A stretch of DNA of 64,000 nt from Undaria pinnatifida. Its lineage: Eukaryota > Sar > Phaeophyceae > Laminariales > Alariaceae. The position numbers and the translations under genes are program-made. Under the pieces are notes generated by a model. It saw only the letters and a program-made list of their open reading frames with translations, made no database searches and was not told the DNA's origin. The stretch spans positions 17,017,625 to 17,081,624 of the forward strand of contig JABAKD010000016.1 in the NCBI GenBank assembly GCA_012845835.1, written 5' to 3'. This document shows, in pieces, positions 46,788-57,751 of the stretch (the stretch's first letter is position 1; each line of letters opens with the position of its first letter).

Positions 46788-49700
46788 ATGACTTTGTCCC
46801 CCTTTGATCCGTTCATCTTGGAGAACGGTTTCATGTTGCTGGATGGGGGGCTGGCGACGGAGCTTGAAGCACAGGCAAGTGCGAACAGCGACTTGTTTGG
46901 GTGATACCAGCACCACGCTGTCCATAAATGTAAGAACGGTGTGGATATTAATGCTAATTTTCAAAAAAAATTATATTTACGCTCAGAGGAGTTATGTACA
47001 CCGGAGTGGGCAGTGCACATTTTTCGTCCTGGTTCCGATGCATCGCACAGAAGTCTAAGTCCCAGACAAGCCAGGACAAGCAGTAAATTTCACCCAGACC
47101 GTCATGCGATCACTGGAGAAAAATGATTATCGGCGTATGACTTGGCCAAGGGCTCTTCCCGAATACCAGGCAGTCTGTTTCGGATTCTGTAACCAAGCAG
47201 GATCTTTCGCCTCATTCACCAGTTGTTTTCGTATTGTAGTTGTTTTGGCGCACGTTTGGATATTACGATAGGATCCAATTTTTGTCTCCTTTTGGTCACC
47301 ATGTTGTCACATGACCACATATGTCAACAGACGGCAGTGTAGGCGTGTGGCGGACTGCCGTCTAGACGTATTATACCAACGTTAGTGGGGGAGCTCCTAA
47401 CTATGTTACTGACGGCTCCTACCTTGATCATGACTGCAAGCAGGGAGCGGATCTATCGAGCGACCTCTGGTCTGCCAGGTTGCTAGACGACAACCCCTCC
47501 CTCATTCGCGAGACGCATCTGGCCTACTACCGGGCAGGTGCCGATGTGGCTACCAGCGCAAGCTACCAGGCTTCCTATGAGGGATTCCTCGTGAGTTTGA
47601 CAGTTGCAAAGTGTAGTCTTAAACATGATAGAATAGCTCGTTGTCATTCTGCCAGTGTGATGGCCGAACACTGGTATACTGGCATACCTACGTCCTACGG
47701 AGGGCTGCTCGTGAGTTGACCGTTGCAAAATGTGGCCTGGAACATGACGCCTTGTCTTCAATCTGCCAGTGTATACTTCTGTGATTATGGTATTGTTTAA
47801 CGCTGCCGCCGATCATGCTGTGTAAGTATTGGAATGGATGAAGCCTTCAGCCCTGAAGCGGGGGGGGCTCGCCCGGGACATACCACCGCTTTGCGTGCGC
47901 GCTCAACGCGGCGAACATGCCTGATTTAATGCTGCTATACTTACGGGCAGGGGGTATCACCATGCTTCGTGTCGCACACCTCCTCACACTGCGGCCCGGA
48001 CATATCCCCTCTCCCAGCAGCTCGGACTGCTTCGTGTAGCCGGCGCTGTAATCGTCTAATGTATTCGACGATTTCTATATTTCTAGTCTAGCCATCCATG
48101 GCCCATAACTCAACCCTCCACATTCCCGCTCTCCCTCGGCCGCTCTTAATGTTCTTCCCAATTATGTGCCGGCTTTTGTGTGAGGCAGCGCAAGGGTTTC
48201 GACCATAAGAAGGCCACAGAGCTCTTGCTTCTGAGCGTGAAACTGGCTGTGGAGGCACGAGACCTGTTTTGGCAAGAATATCAGCAGCAATGTGCTTCAC
48301 GGCAGGACGTGCCCCCGCTGCCGACACCCACGCTTTCTCCATCCTCCTCGTCAGCCGCCCGCCCTCTAGAGCAAGCGTGTCCCGATGAAGATCCCTCTAA
48401 GAGGCAGGACGGGCGGGAGACAGATGCACGTGTACCTGTACTTGCACCAGTACCACCGGCAGCACTATCAGCACCAGCAGCAACAGCACCAGCAACAGCA
48501 CCAGCAGCAGCAACAACAACGAAAACTGCAACACCCGCGACGACGACTGCGGCAGCTGCGGGGGCGGTAGCAGGAGAATATCCCCGATCGGCGTGTCTAG
48601 AGTACGTTGCAACGCGAAAACAAAACACCACTGACGTGACAACGATGTCGACCACAAACTCATCGACAGCGTTGACCGCGGCTACGATGCCGACGCTGAC
48701 AGCCGCGAAAACGCACCAACAGCAGCAGCAGCAGAGGCAGATGGGGTGGGGGGGCAAGCGGCTTCGTCCGCTCGTAGCAGCCAGCGTCGGCTGTTACGGC
48801 GCTACACTTGCCGACGGGTCAGAGTACCGAGGGGACTACGGTAGCACCATGGGGTGGGTCGAGCTGAAGGCAGTGCACAAGGAGAGGCTGGAGGTCCTGG
48901 CTGGGGCGGAAGGCGTCGACTTCCTTTTGTTCGAGACGGTTCCTTGTCTGGCCGAAGTACGTGCTATCCTTTCCTTGTTGCAGGTGAGAGAAACAGAGGC
49001 AGAGAGACCGCTCGTGGCAAGCGTTGATTCGCAGTCACTGATCTAGATACTTCGTCGCATCCGCTACGTCTATACATTTGTTCTTTTTTCTCGCTTTTTT
49101 GTTTTTGTTTTGTTAAGGGTGTCGACTTCGTTCTGTTAGAGACAGTCCCCCGTCATGCCGAAGTACGCACCATCATTTCCTTGTTGCAGGCGAGAAATGA
49201 GGATACAGAGAGACCGCTCGTGGTAGCCGTTGCTCTACAGTTATGGATATAGGTGTTTGTTATTTGAGAGGTATAAAGCACAAGCCGCCGACGTAAAGTA
49301 AACTTGCCGAAGGTTCACTTCCGGGTTGCCCACACTGAAAACACCATCAGAAATCGCATCCCTTTCTCCTCGTTCTCTCTCCCTTCTCGCGTTTCTTTGC
49401 TTTTCTGCTCTCTCCCTTCTCGCGTTTCTTTGCTTTTCTGCTTTTGGATCGATTCGTTTTCCATTTTTCATCGGTAATTTGATATGTTTGCTTTCTGCCT
49501 TCGTTGTGTGAGGCAACGGATATGCTGGATATGCTGGATTTCGGTCATTAGAAAACAACGGGTTTTATGTGAATACGTCAACCTTCCCCCTTATATCACT
49601 GCACAACTTGTGCCTAACTATTTTCAAGCATTTTGTGCCCAAGAACGGGGTTAAACAGCAACAGCTTCGATGGCACGCAGAAGTTCGCCTCGACCTTCGC

Positions 49701-51603
49701 TTCGGAGTTTTTCTTTTGTCATTCCGACGGTTTTCCCTCGGTGGCACGTCTTGTTTCCGTTGATCTGGGCCAGGACCTCCGCCCAAGCATCAGCGCGGTT
49801 ATCAGCATCTCGTGCAGCGACGATGACCACTTGCGAAGGTGAGCACACCGCACGTTGACGAAGAGCTCTACAGCGCAACGTGTTTCACGAGGCTCTGGCC
49901 ACCACCACCATGCCGAATGCGTAGTTTTTGCGGGCGAATGTGGCTTGTTTTGTCGGTCGTGCTTGACGAGGTGGGACCCTAGCAGAAACGTTGGCGTTCA
50001 GACCGTTCGTGGACGATGCGTGCTCATAGTTGGTGACCCAGGCGAGTTGGCGCGGTTCAGATATTAAAGGCACGCTTGTTTTTGGACCCGCAATGCTCCA
50101 GCGAAGGTATATGTTGGTTATATAACACTGTTCGCTAGGCTATCAACTCACGCTGCTCTGTGGTCTAGTGGGTAGTGCCATATGTTTTCAACAAACGATA
50201 AACTTCCGAGTTGATCGAATCTCGGCGGTTTGTTAGCATTGTTGTCCGGAAACCTCCCCTCGCCACGGACAAGCTGCAGGCAATAATTTCAGTTCTTCGC
50301 TGGAGGCAGTTTCCTCATGTCGTACTTCTATGTGGTTCCTCGCCTGTAGACACAGCTAGGCCTAGTGTTGCTGTATAGGGGAGAAATCAAGGCAGATGGC
50401 CTTGCTGATGCGAGCGACAATGTACCCCATGTAACGACGGGGGCCGAATGCCTTTGCTTTTGCGTGTATCGTAGAAACGACAATCCATAAAAAGTCCACG
50501 ATATGTTCTGTATGTTTCGCTATGTTGTGCACGTCCAACCGCGAACGTCTTTGCGCTACCATGACATAGCCTTGCCTGTCGTAGCAATGGCGCTCCCACC
50601 AACAGAAATAAAAGCCCACGACAATACCGTTTGTTGCGTTTCCAACCTAATTGTGTGTACACGTTAATGAAACCACAACCCAGCGCAGCTCGTCTGAGAT
50701 TTTACCGAGTTCATAGATATTTTCTTTGCCGCGACGTACCCTCATCTGTCGTGGCTTCGTTACTTCGAAAATAAAAGAAATGTCCACGACAATGACGTTT
50801 GATTCATTCTCCGAGCGCCTCCTAAGGCGAATGTCCACACGTTAATGCAACGACCGCGACCACGTTATCGCGACGACTACCTCAGCGGAGAGCTCGTCCG
50901 AGATTTCGCTGAGCTTGTTCGACGGCACGAGCAAAAACCAGGCGGCGGTGGCGGCGGCAGCAGCGGCGAAGACCCGGACGGCAATGCAGAAAAAGTCGCG
51001 GCATGCGTGGCGATAGGCGTCAACTGCACTGACCCTGACCACGTCGCAGGGGCTTTGCGGACACTCACGGCAGCTATCGCGGAGTCTTCCGGCGATGGCG
51101 GTACCCTGAGTGTTGCTGCTGCCACCGCTGCTATTGGTGCCACTGTTGCTGCTGCTGCTGCTGATCCCACTGCTGCTGCTGTTGCTGCTGCTTCTGCTGA
51201 TTCTGCCTCCGATTGCGGGGACGACAGCGCAGCAATGATTCAGGAGACAACAACGCCTGCTACGGTGGGAAACGCCGCCACAGCGTCCGCCACTAACGAA
51301 CGGATAACAAGAACACCGCGGCTTCTTCTGGTGGCATATCCCAACAGCGGCGAGGTTTGGGACGCCGACGCCCGGGATTGGGTGGAGGGAACGGGGTTAC
51401 GGGGGGAGGTTGGCGGTAGCGATCGGGTTATAAGAGGGGTGGAAACGTTCGCACGCATGGCAAGGGACGAGTGGTACACCGCGGGAAGCGCGGTGCGTGT
51501 ATTTGGGGGGTGTTGCAGGACCCGGCCAGCCCACATCACAGAGATTCGCCGAGCGCTGTCTGCTCTCGTATCGTCGCAGGAGCGCGTGGCGTTACCGCTT
51601 TAG
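46788..51603 (+). CDS. homocysteine S-methyltransferase (5 exons)
   Basis: The family transfers a methyl group from S-methylmethionine (or AdoMet) to homocysteine, giving methionine, using a zinc held by three Cys. Exons: 46788-46874, 47444-47590, 48189-48983, 49774-49838, 50886-51603; 603 aa, against about 310 in the bacterial enzyme MmuM. Intron 1 has a GC donor (GCAAGT). Landmarks in order: [55 protein letters not shown] (joined across exons 4-5), the zinc Cys in [16 protein letters not shown] and the zinc pair in FGGCCRTRP. Two low-complexity insertions (about residues 113-228, and the Ala/Ser stretch after GVNCT) explain the length. All zinc Cys are present, so it looks functional. Exon edges 2, 3 and 5 have decayed tandem copies in adjacent introns. 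Confidence 0.92.
47688..47776 (+). repeat. copy of methyltransferase exon 2 end and donor, in intron 2
   Basis: TCCTACGGAGGGCTGCTCGTGAGTTGACCG repeats TCCTATGAGGGATTCCTCGTGAGTTTGACA of 47573-47603 about 121 bp downstream, and similarity continues through TGCAAARTGT and ATCTGCCAGTGT. The copied donor GTGAGT is intact. Confidence 0.8.
49117..49250 (+). repeat. duplicate of methyltransferase exon 3 end, possible cassette exon
   Basis: GGTGTCGACTTCGTTCTGTT to TTGTTGCAG copies 48912-48983, and the following intron bases (CAGAGAGACCGCTCGTGG) are copied too. A pyrimidine-rich tract ending GTTAAG precedes it. Read in phase it adds 24 codons without a stop ([16 protein letters not shown]...). Its donor has become GCGAGA. 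Confidence 0.85.
50155..50235 (+). repeat. tRNA-like sequence in methyltransferase intron 4
   Basis: TGGTCTAGTGGGTAGTGCC is an excellent A box/D arm, and GATCGAATCTC about 50 bp on resembles a B box. A related A box (TGGTCTAGTGGATAGTGC) lies at 53618. Acceptor pairing is absent. Confidence 0.5.
50470..50840 (+). repeat. tandem units carrying a decayed copy of the exon 5 start
   Basis: CACGTTAATGAAACCACAAC then GCAGCTCGTCTGAGATTTTACCGAGTTC (50659-50713) matches CACACGTTAATGCAACGACC then AGAGCTCGTCCGAGATTTCGCTGAGCTTG (50833-50917). Period about 180 bp; CCACGACAAT and GCGYCTC blocks are also shared with 50600-50645. Confidence 0.7.
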
Positions 51604-52513
51604 TCTTGTAATTTTGGGCTACTAGCTTTTCGCCCGAGGAACGGGGCGCTTAGCAGCGAGTTTGCACGATGTGTGGGCTACGCGTTTGCAGGGTTTATAG
51701 AGCTGTGAGTCGGCACTACCCAAATCACCAACTAGTTATTAGTCGGAGTAATGGTTAGTCGTTTTTCGGAGGTACCGACAATCCGACAATCCGATTGGGT
51801 TTCTATAGTTGACGGAAGGATGCACTTTTTCTTGTTTGGGCGGGGCCCCCACGGCCAGGGGCAACTAATTTGGCTCGCTTCGCTCGTCTGACTCAAGCCG
51901 GCAAGTCGGATAGCCACCAGCTGGCTTCGCTAACCGACTGTGCCCACTAAAGTCAGTTAGTTGGCGAGCGGCACCTACCGATAGGTTGTCAGTCGTGAAA
52001 TCCTGCCGACCCACAGCTCTAAGGGCTAATATTTGCCTTCTGTTTCTTCTTAGGAAGAAAGCAAACAACATTCTGGGTCGGTGCGCAAAAGCGCCGTGAG
52101 GGGAAACAGCGAAGCAAATGGGCTTCGATGGACGACAGAGAGAAAGAAACACCCCGTCGTTCTGCTTTGCTTTTGTGCGCTACTGGAAGTGCATGCGCAG
52201 AACATACCGTACACCTACAAGCGAGCAATACAACGAAGGTAACCTGTACTGGCTGATGGACTTCAAGGTTCAGATGCAATCTGGTTGATATGCAGTCACT
52301 ACGCACGAGCATGCTGAGTATCTGACTTTGGATGTTGGATACATGCAATATGCAGTGAGATATAAATTTTAGACTGCCCGGAGGGATAAAGACCGCACAC
52401 TGTTTCCTAAGCGTTTTTTTTTTCGACATGGTACGCTCGCATCGAATGACACTCGCGGCGATAAGCGGCGCTGTTCCAAGGCCAATACTACTAGTATGGG
52501 GAGAGGTTATACA
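51604..52513. other. intergenic, no gene recognised
   Basis: 3' flank of the methyltransferase. Nothing identifiable apart from short GTTAG/CTAAC words. Confidence 0.35.
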
Positions 52514-53065
52514 TTAAAACCCTTTGACGGCAGCGTCAAAATCAAGCCCCTTGGTCCAGCAAACAAGGTCTTCCAGACTGGCGTTGTCCCCGCACCCTGC
52601 ACGAGCGAACGGGCTTGCCGGGGGTGATGGTGACCAAGCCGAACACCCTTCCCCCGACAAATACGCTCCACTGATATCCGGTGGCAACCGACCCTGCGCC
52701 TTGCCCACCGTACCCCTAGTAATCGTGCTGTCGGCAGCACACGCCGAGTCTTCTATTCTATCAGCGATGGTTGCCGGCGGTAACGGTTGGGGCTGTTTAT
52801 TTAGCTCCGGAACCGCCGCATCAGCCCGCGACGCTTGCTTTCGGGGTTCTGCAGCACTTTCACCTGCTATCGCCTCCTTGACGTTAGCTATACTGTCACT
52901 AACACCGTTGCTACCACCCCCGGTGATGTATCCTTTAGGCGTCACCGGTAAGGTGTTTCCGCGATTTTCGGCAGCTGACTCTGCCGCCGCTTTGGGGAAT
53001 GCTGCTCCGCGCTCCAACCCACCCGCTGCTTTATCTTCGCCGTGTGTGCGTAACTGATCGTCGCC
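52514..53065 (-). CDS. terminal exon of a hypothetical protein
   Basis: A minus-strand frame of 183 codons ends at the stop 52514-52516. It is preceded by a pyrimidine-rich acceptor (TTTGTCTGTTGCAG, just above 53065). The peptide is low-complexity in the middle (KQPQPLPPATIADRIEDSA) and ends with a better-structured LEDLVCWTKGLDFDAAVKGF. Upstream exons were not identified. If the acceptor is not used, the frame runs on to an ATG at 53158 or 53119 with a hydrophobic stretch (CMFAATLVCLL). Family unknown. Confidence 0.4.
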   Translation of the reverse strand, partial: GDDQLRTHGEDKAAGGLERGAAFPKAAAESAAENRGNTLPVTPKGYITGGGSNGVSDSIANVKEAIAGESAAEPRKQASRADAAVPELNKQPQPLPPATIADRIEDSACAADSTITRGTVGKAQGRLPPDISGAYLSGEGCSAWSPSPPASPFARAGCGDNASLEDLVCWTKGLDFDAAVKGF

Positions 53066-53099
53066 CTGCAACAGACAAACAAGGGTTGCAGCAAACATA

Positions 53100-55540
53100 C
53101 AAGGGTTGAGGTTAGCCATCAGAGCGCCCTTCGTCGGAGGGCGCGAAGACAAGTACAAGACGGCGGGTGCGCGACAAAGACAAGGCGGAATAGAGACAAG
53201 GTGTTGGATTTCATGAGGTAGAACTTGGCGGCAGTCAAGAGATGCCTTGATAAGAATGAAACAAGGCGCCTTCGCCGGGAGATCGAGAATGTCGTCGAAA
53301 CTCGTAATTTCAAGCTGCGTGCGATGCTTTGATTGCTTACCTCATCCCGCAATGATGTTCTGTTGGCTATATAGCCACTGTAGTGTTACACAATCAGCAA
53401 GACATACAGTATTGAAGTTTGTAGAATCTCTCGCTGGCTTAGCATTGATCTCCGGGGCAAACCCCCTGCGACGGACTGCTCTGGGGAAATCAAGACCTTC
53501 GATCCTGTTTCAATCCAGAAAGAGTGTCGTCATACTGGGAATCGTACCCACGAAAGGCATGCTCAGAAGCGAACGATCTACCCCCCCACATCAAAACAGA
53601 GTCACTGTGACTGTGTGGTCTAGTGGATAGTGCTATACCCTGGTATACCTACCTTGTAACCAGCATGATCCCGTTGATACACATCAAGTTCCACCACACG
53701 ACATCAAACATCTATAGCCCATGAATTAAAAGCGCCAACATTCCTCTTCTTCCACGTTACGGCCGCGAACTGGAATTGACGCTTTTTGGGGAAGAGAGTC
53801 GGCGATGTGTTGCTATGATGCCGTGCGTATGCCCCACACCATGAAGGATCCCTGCGGCATTTGGGATATATACCCGTCTCGTAGTGTGTGACCACGGGGC
53901 TTGCATCTCTCTATGGTGAAGGGTCGGCACGGACACTGGGTGTGCTGGATATGGATGGGTATACAGAACGGTCTCATATAATGTGGAGAACACACAAGCA
54001 CAAACAAAAATAGGCTGTGCCGGGATTGGGCGTGGTTTGGGCAAGCAACCGAGAGGAGGCAGAGAGAAGGGTCGATGGCACTTCGCGGGATTGGGCGTGG
54101 TTTGGGCAAGCAACCGAGAGGAGGCAGAGAGAAGGGTCGATGGCACTTCGCGCGCTATCCACTCGTGACTCTCAACAAGACAGTAGTGCCCGTTTACGCA
54201 GTGTACTCGTCGCTGCAAATCTTAGGTCCGCTACATGTATGTGCTACACCCGTCTGAAGCTACGCATTTACAGTACCGCACGTGTTTATACCATACGTAT
54301 ACGTACAGTATTACTAATTTTTGTCACATTATACTTCAAACAAAGAGCAGCCACGAACCACCGTTCTGCGATTTCAGAGGGAAAAAGGTGTCGGCAGAAA
54401 ACGACGGTTTCAGCGTTGAAACCTGCTTGGTTCGGGCATGACAGATTATGTGTCCCGATTGGCAAGGCAAGGGGTTATACGGCACGGATGCAGCATGATC
54501 CTGGTGCTTGCGCTGATTGCGCGCTGACGTTTCTCGTGTATAGGCGCTTAGTGACACCGTACTCGCGATGTTCTTGTGGCGGCTACAAACTGACTTCAAA
54601 AAGGTTACACGTACTCGTACCTCCTTCGCTGCGGCGCCCTATTGTATGCGAGGGTGGAAGGGGCACTTCTGCGCCCAACATAATCCGACTGACGGTGGTC
54701 CTGCACTGCAAAACTACCCGATGTATGCGCACTCTTCTTTGTGTCCTAGGGTTCTGTCTGCGAAATGTTTAGCCAATGAGATGCGTTGCCTGGTTAGGCG
54801 TGCACGATTTATAACAACAACAAAAATGTGTGAGGTATGGATCGTCTCGTGTGAGCAGCATGAAAAACATTTCAGCTACCCCCTTACCAAAGAGTGGTTC
54901 TTACGCCGTCCCGATGGAGGCTGCTCTGTTGAAAATACAGCATTTGAGGCGCAGGGCGAGCAGCTGGGTTCGACCTGCAACGTTTCAGGTTTGCGTGGTG
55001 GTGAATGGCTTGTTTCCGGCCGTGTGAGGTGGTATTCTTCGTCCTCGGGTTACGTTGAGATATGCCCATCGGTTGTATCGTGAGCCCGCCGGGCTGGTTA
55101 TGTGCGCATCCAACCTTGCGCATTAGGCTAACACTTTTCTGGGCAGCTCCCAGATCCCCAAAAAGCACGCATCGCACCTCCCACCTCAACAAACGCACGT
55201 ACCATACCGGTTGATGTTTGTTTGTTGTTCCGAGGCATGAAGTCACACGAGACATGGCACATATGAAACACATCGTACCAATCAACACCTTATGGCGGGG
55301 TCTTCGAACTTGATCTGGTCGCAACCCGTTCAACCAAAACGCCTGGGGAAAGCTACGTGTTGGGCGTAAAGCTTTAGCGTCTCAATAGAGTATCGTAGTC
55401 TTGTCTCTACAATTTCGTCAAACACTTGCATTCTGTAGACTTTCTCGTTTTCGCTGCACGTACGCACTTTTCTACGAACGCCACCCGTGGTTTTAATTGC
55501 CCAACCACATGCCTATTACCCAACTCTTCTTACACAGCGC
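53100..55540. other. no gene recognised; short repeats
   Basis: It holds the tRNA-like A box at 53612-53700, a B-box-like GGTACGATTCCC on the minus strand near 53540, and a 65-bp exact tandem duplication (54022-54151). Upstream exons of the 52.5-53.1 kb gene may be here, unseen. Confidence 0.35.
54022..54151 (+). repeat. 65-bp perfect tandem duplication
   Basis: Positions 54022-54086 and 54087-54151 are identical (GGGATTGGGCGTGGTTTGGG to GATGGCACTTCGC), so the event is recent. The ORF spanning it is not otherwise protein-like. Confidence 0.95.
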
Positions 55541-57535
55541 TCAGCGCCTGCAAGAGTTTAACAATAGTAGGTGTACAAGGACACCCCTTCGAAAGTGACA
55601 CACCTCTTCGCTCGCTGACATTCGCCGTCGTCGTCGCTCCGCCCCGCCGCTGCCACCAAAATACTTGTCTACCATTCGAATCCGGCTCTCCGTAAGCTCC
55701 AGATCGGGGACAACCACAGCCTGTTCACCCCCCACAGAAGGAGAAACGGCGCTACTATCCATATAATTGGAGATACCGCCGTCGCTCCTTACCCCCCCCC
55801 TCCCCCTCCCGAGATTCCGACCGGCGCCGCTATCCGGTTGGTTCATATAACGGTGCGCCGGTATGGCCTCGCTATTGCGTGGGGCAGGCTCAAGGTGCGG
55901 CTGTTGTTGTGTGGTGTTTGGTTCTCCCTGACGGAGATGAGATTTTGATAATGATGCTGTCAGCGGTGCCGCAAGTAGGACGTCGTCTTCGTTGCTCCTG
56001 ATATTCCCTGCTGGTGCCGTCGGGAAAACGGCGTCTGCTTGTACACTTCGGGTGTCGCTGCTGTTGGAGCTACGGGTATCGCTGGAGCTGAGGCTGTCGC
56101 TAACTGCACTGTCAATTTTTGCCATGTAGACAGCTTTCATCCTCGCCAGCGTCTCTACCCGAGAAGACGACGGACTACTGCCGCCGCTACCGCCGCTGTC
56201 TCTGTTGGATCTCTTCCGCGATACACCGGGAACAACACCGGTCCCCGTGGAATCTCGTGTCCTTCGTGCGGCGGCGGTCCCAATGTGCTCTTCATCGCCG
56301 GACCTTGGAGGTCTCTTGGTCCACGTCCAGAATTGTCGGAAGTCGGCCTTTACTCTGGCGGGATCTCGTCTTCTTGCCACCCGAAGTATCGACGCAGCCC
56401 TGGCTCTGTCGTAACCCCCTCCGCTTGATGTGGTTTCGGCGCCGGAGCCACGTCGGTTCGCCCCACCGGTGGCGTGAGGGGCTCCTCCATCGCCATCCTT
56501 TTGGATCCCCTCCTCAGTTTTATTTTTGTCAGATCGATCGGAGTCTTCTTCGTCGCTGAAAGCATGACCGTGACCGTTGTTGCCGTCCGGCAGGTCAGGG
56601 CCATCATTGATGTTGCAATCCGCGGTGCTGCTTCCTCGATGCGCGTGAGGGGCGACAACAACAGATGCTGCTGCCGCTGCTTGGGTAAGAGTTATGGAAG
56701 CGGCGGGAGTATGAGTAGAAGAACGCCTTCGCGTGTCGAGAATTAGGGGAAGTTGGGGCACTCTCCCCTCCACCTCCGTCCCACGATGCGCGGTAGTGCG
56801 GCCGTCACAGCACTTCAGGTATAAACGCCTGTGCCCGTCTGATGGTCGCCCAGCAAAAACTGTTGTGTTGTTGTTGGCAGGGGCACTGGCAACGGAAAAC
56901 CCGGACCGCGTCGAGCGCATTCCATCTAACGTCGACCAGTGCCTCGAAGTGCGCGTCCCGGCATCGCTGCACGTGCGCCTGCACCCTAAGCGACCACGTT
57001 GTCTGTCCAGCGAAGTTCGGTAATGGCAGGCCGTTTTTCGCTGCTGACCCCGACGCAAGGTCACCCCGACCCCCGCCTCTACTCCCGTCCCCGCCCCCAC
57101 TTCCCCTGCCGCTAACGCTGCCGCTGCCGCTGCCGCTGCCCCCGACGGTGATATTCTTCTCCTCCTCCGCTGCTGTCTATAAGGTGTTCGGATCGTGGGT
57201 AAGCGTTGCAGCAGCGGTTCCAGCGCCTGAGAAATGTTTTCGGCGTCATCCGCAGCTAAGTTAGAAGACAGCGCCGAATTTAGTGTCCTTCTGAAGCTCT
57301 CGCGATTCGGGAGTCCGGCCACCTCCGTGCCGCCCTTGTCGACGAGAGAGGGGTGGTATATCCCACCCCCGTGTCTCTTGCTGCTGCTTCTTGTAGCCGC
57401 GGTGGTGCTGTTGTTGCTGTTGTCTCGTGGACATGTTCCGATTTCTCTAGGAGGTTGCGCCGCATTTTGTGGTCGTCTTTTCAACCAGTGTTGTTCTTGA
57501 GCCAGTCGGTACTCTGTCCACGCCCCGATGTACAT
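55541..57535 (-). CDS. hypothetical protein, 664 codons, disordered
   Basis: This is the longest minus-strand frame in the window. The ATG at 57535-57533 starts a plausible folded N-terminus (MYIGAWTEYRLAQEQ); the frame is open further upstream (to 57751) but that part is Ser/Asn/His-rich and reads like 5' UTR or intron. The rest is low-complexity with an Ala run near residue 140, Gly/Asp/Arg stretches, and a C-terminal segment LELTESRIRMVDKYFGG just before an Arg-rich end. No catalytic domain was recognised. It is likely one large exon; additional exons on either side are possible. Confidence 0.5.
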   Translation of the reverse strand: MYIGAWTEYRLAQEQHWLKRRPQNAAQPPREIGTCPRDNSNNSTTAATRSSSKRHGGGIYHPSLVDKGGTEVAGLPNRESFRRTLNSALSSNLAADDAENISQALEPLLQRLPTIRTPYRQQRRRRRISPSGAAAAAAAALAAGEVGAGTGVEAGVGVTLRRGQQRKTACHYRTSLDRQRGRLGCRRTCSDAGTRTSRHWSTLDGMRSTRSGFSVASAPANNNTTVFAGRPSDGHRRLYLKCCDGRTTAHRGTEVEGRVPQLPLILDTRRRSSTHTPAASITLTQAAAAASVVVAPHAHRGSSTADCNINDGPDLPDGNNGHGHAFSDEEDSDRSDKNKTEEGIQKDGDGGAPHATGGANRRGSGAETTSSGGGYDRARAASILRVARRRDPARVKADFRQFWTWTKRPPRSGDEEHIGTAAARRTRDSTGTGVVPGVSRKRSNRDSGGSGGSSPSSSRVETLARMKAVYMAKIDSAVSDSLSSSDTRSSNSSDTRSVQADAVFPTAPAGNIRSNEDDVLLAAPLTASLSKSHLRQGEPNTTQQQPHLEPAPRNSEAIPAHRYMNQPDSGAGRNLGRGRGGVRSDGGISNYMDSSAVSPSVGGEQAVVVPDLELTESRIRMVDKYFGGSGGAERRRRRMSASEEVCHFRRGVLVHLLLLNSCRR

Positions 57536-57751
57536 GGGGAGGGAGAACACGAAACACAAGCTGGGGTGGTGGTGGCGGTGGTGGTGAGCCAGGTCTTCGT
57601 TTATCTCCACGAACTTGCGACATGTACTGCTGCTGCTTCTGCTGCTGCCGTGGTTTGGTTTGGTGAATGGAGAATCGAGAATCGAAGTGGTTGCTGTTTT
57701 GTTGCTGTTCGCGAGTGAAACGGTTACATGGTTCGTCACATTGAACCGCAT

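Noticed and set aside
53340-53570. Leucine-rich-repeat-like frame on the minus strand (TTLFLD...NRIEGL)
   Set aside because: A stop codon sits inside the motif and a B-box-like sequence overlaps it; too short to support an LRR gene.
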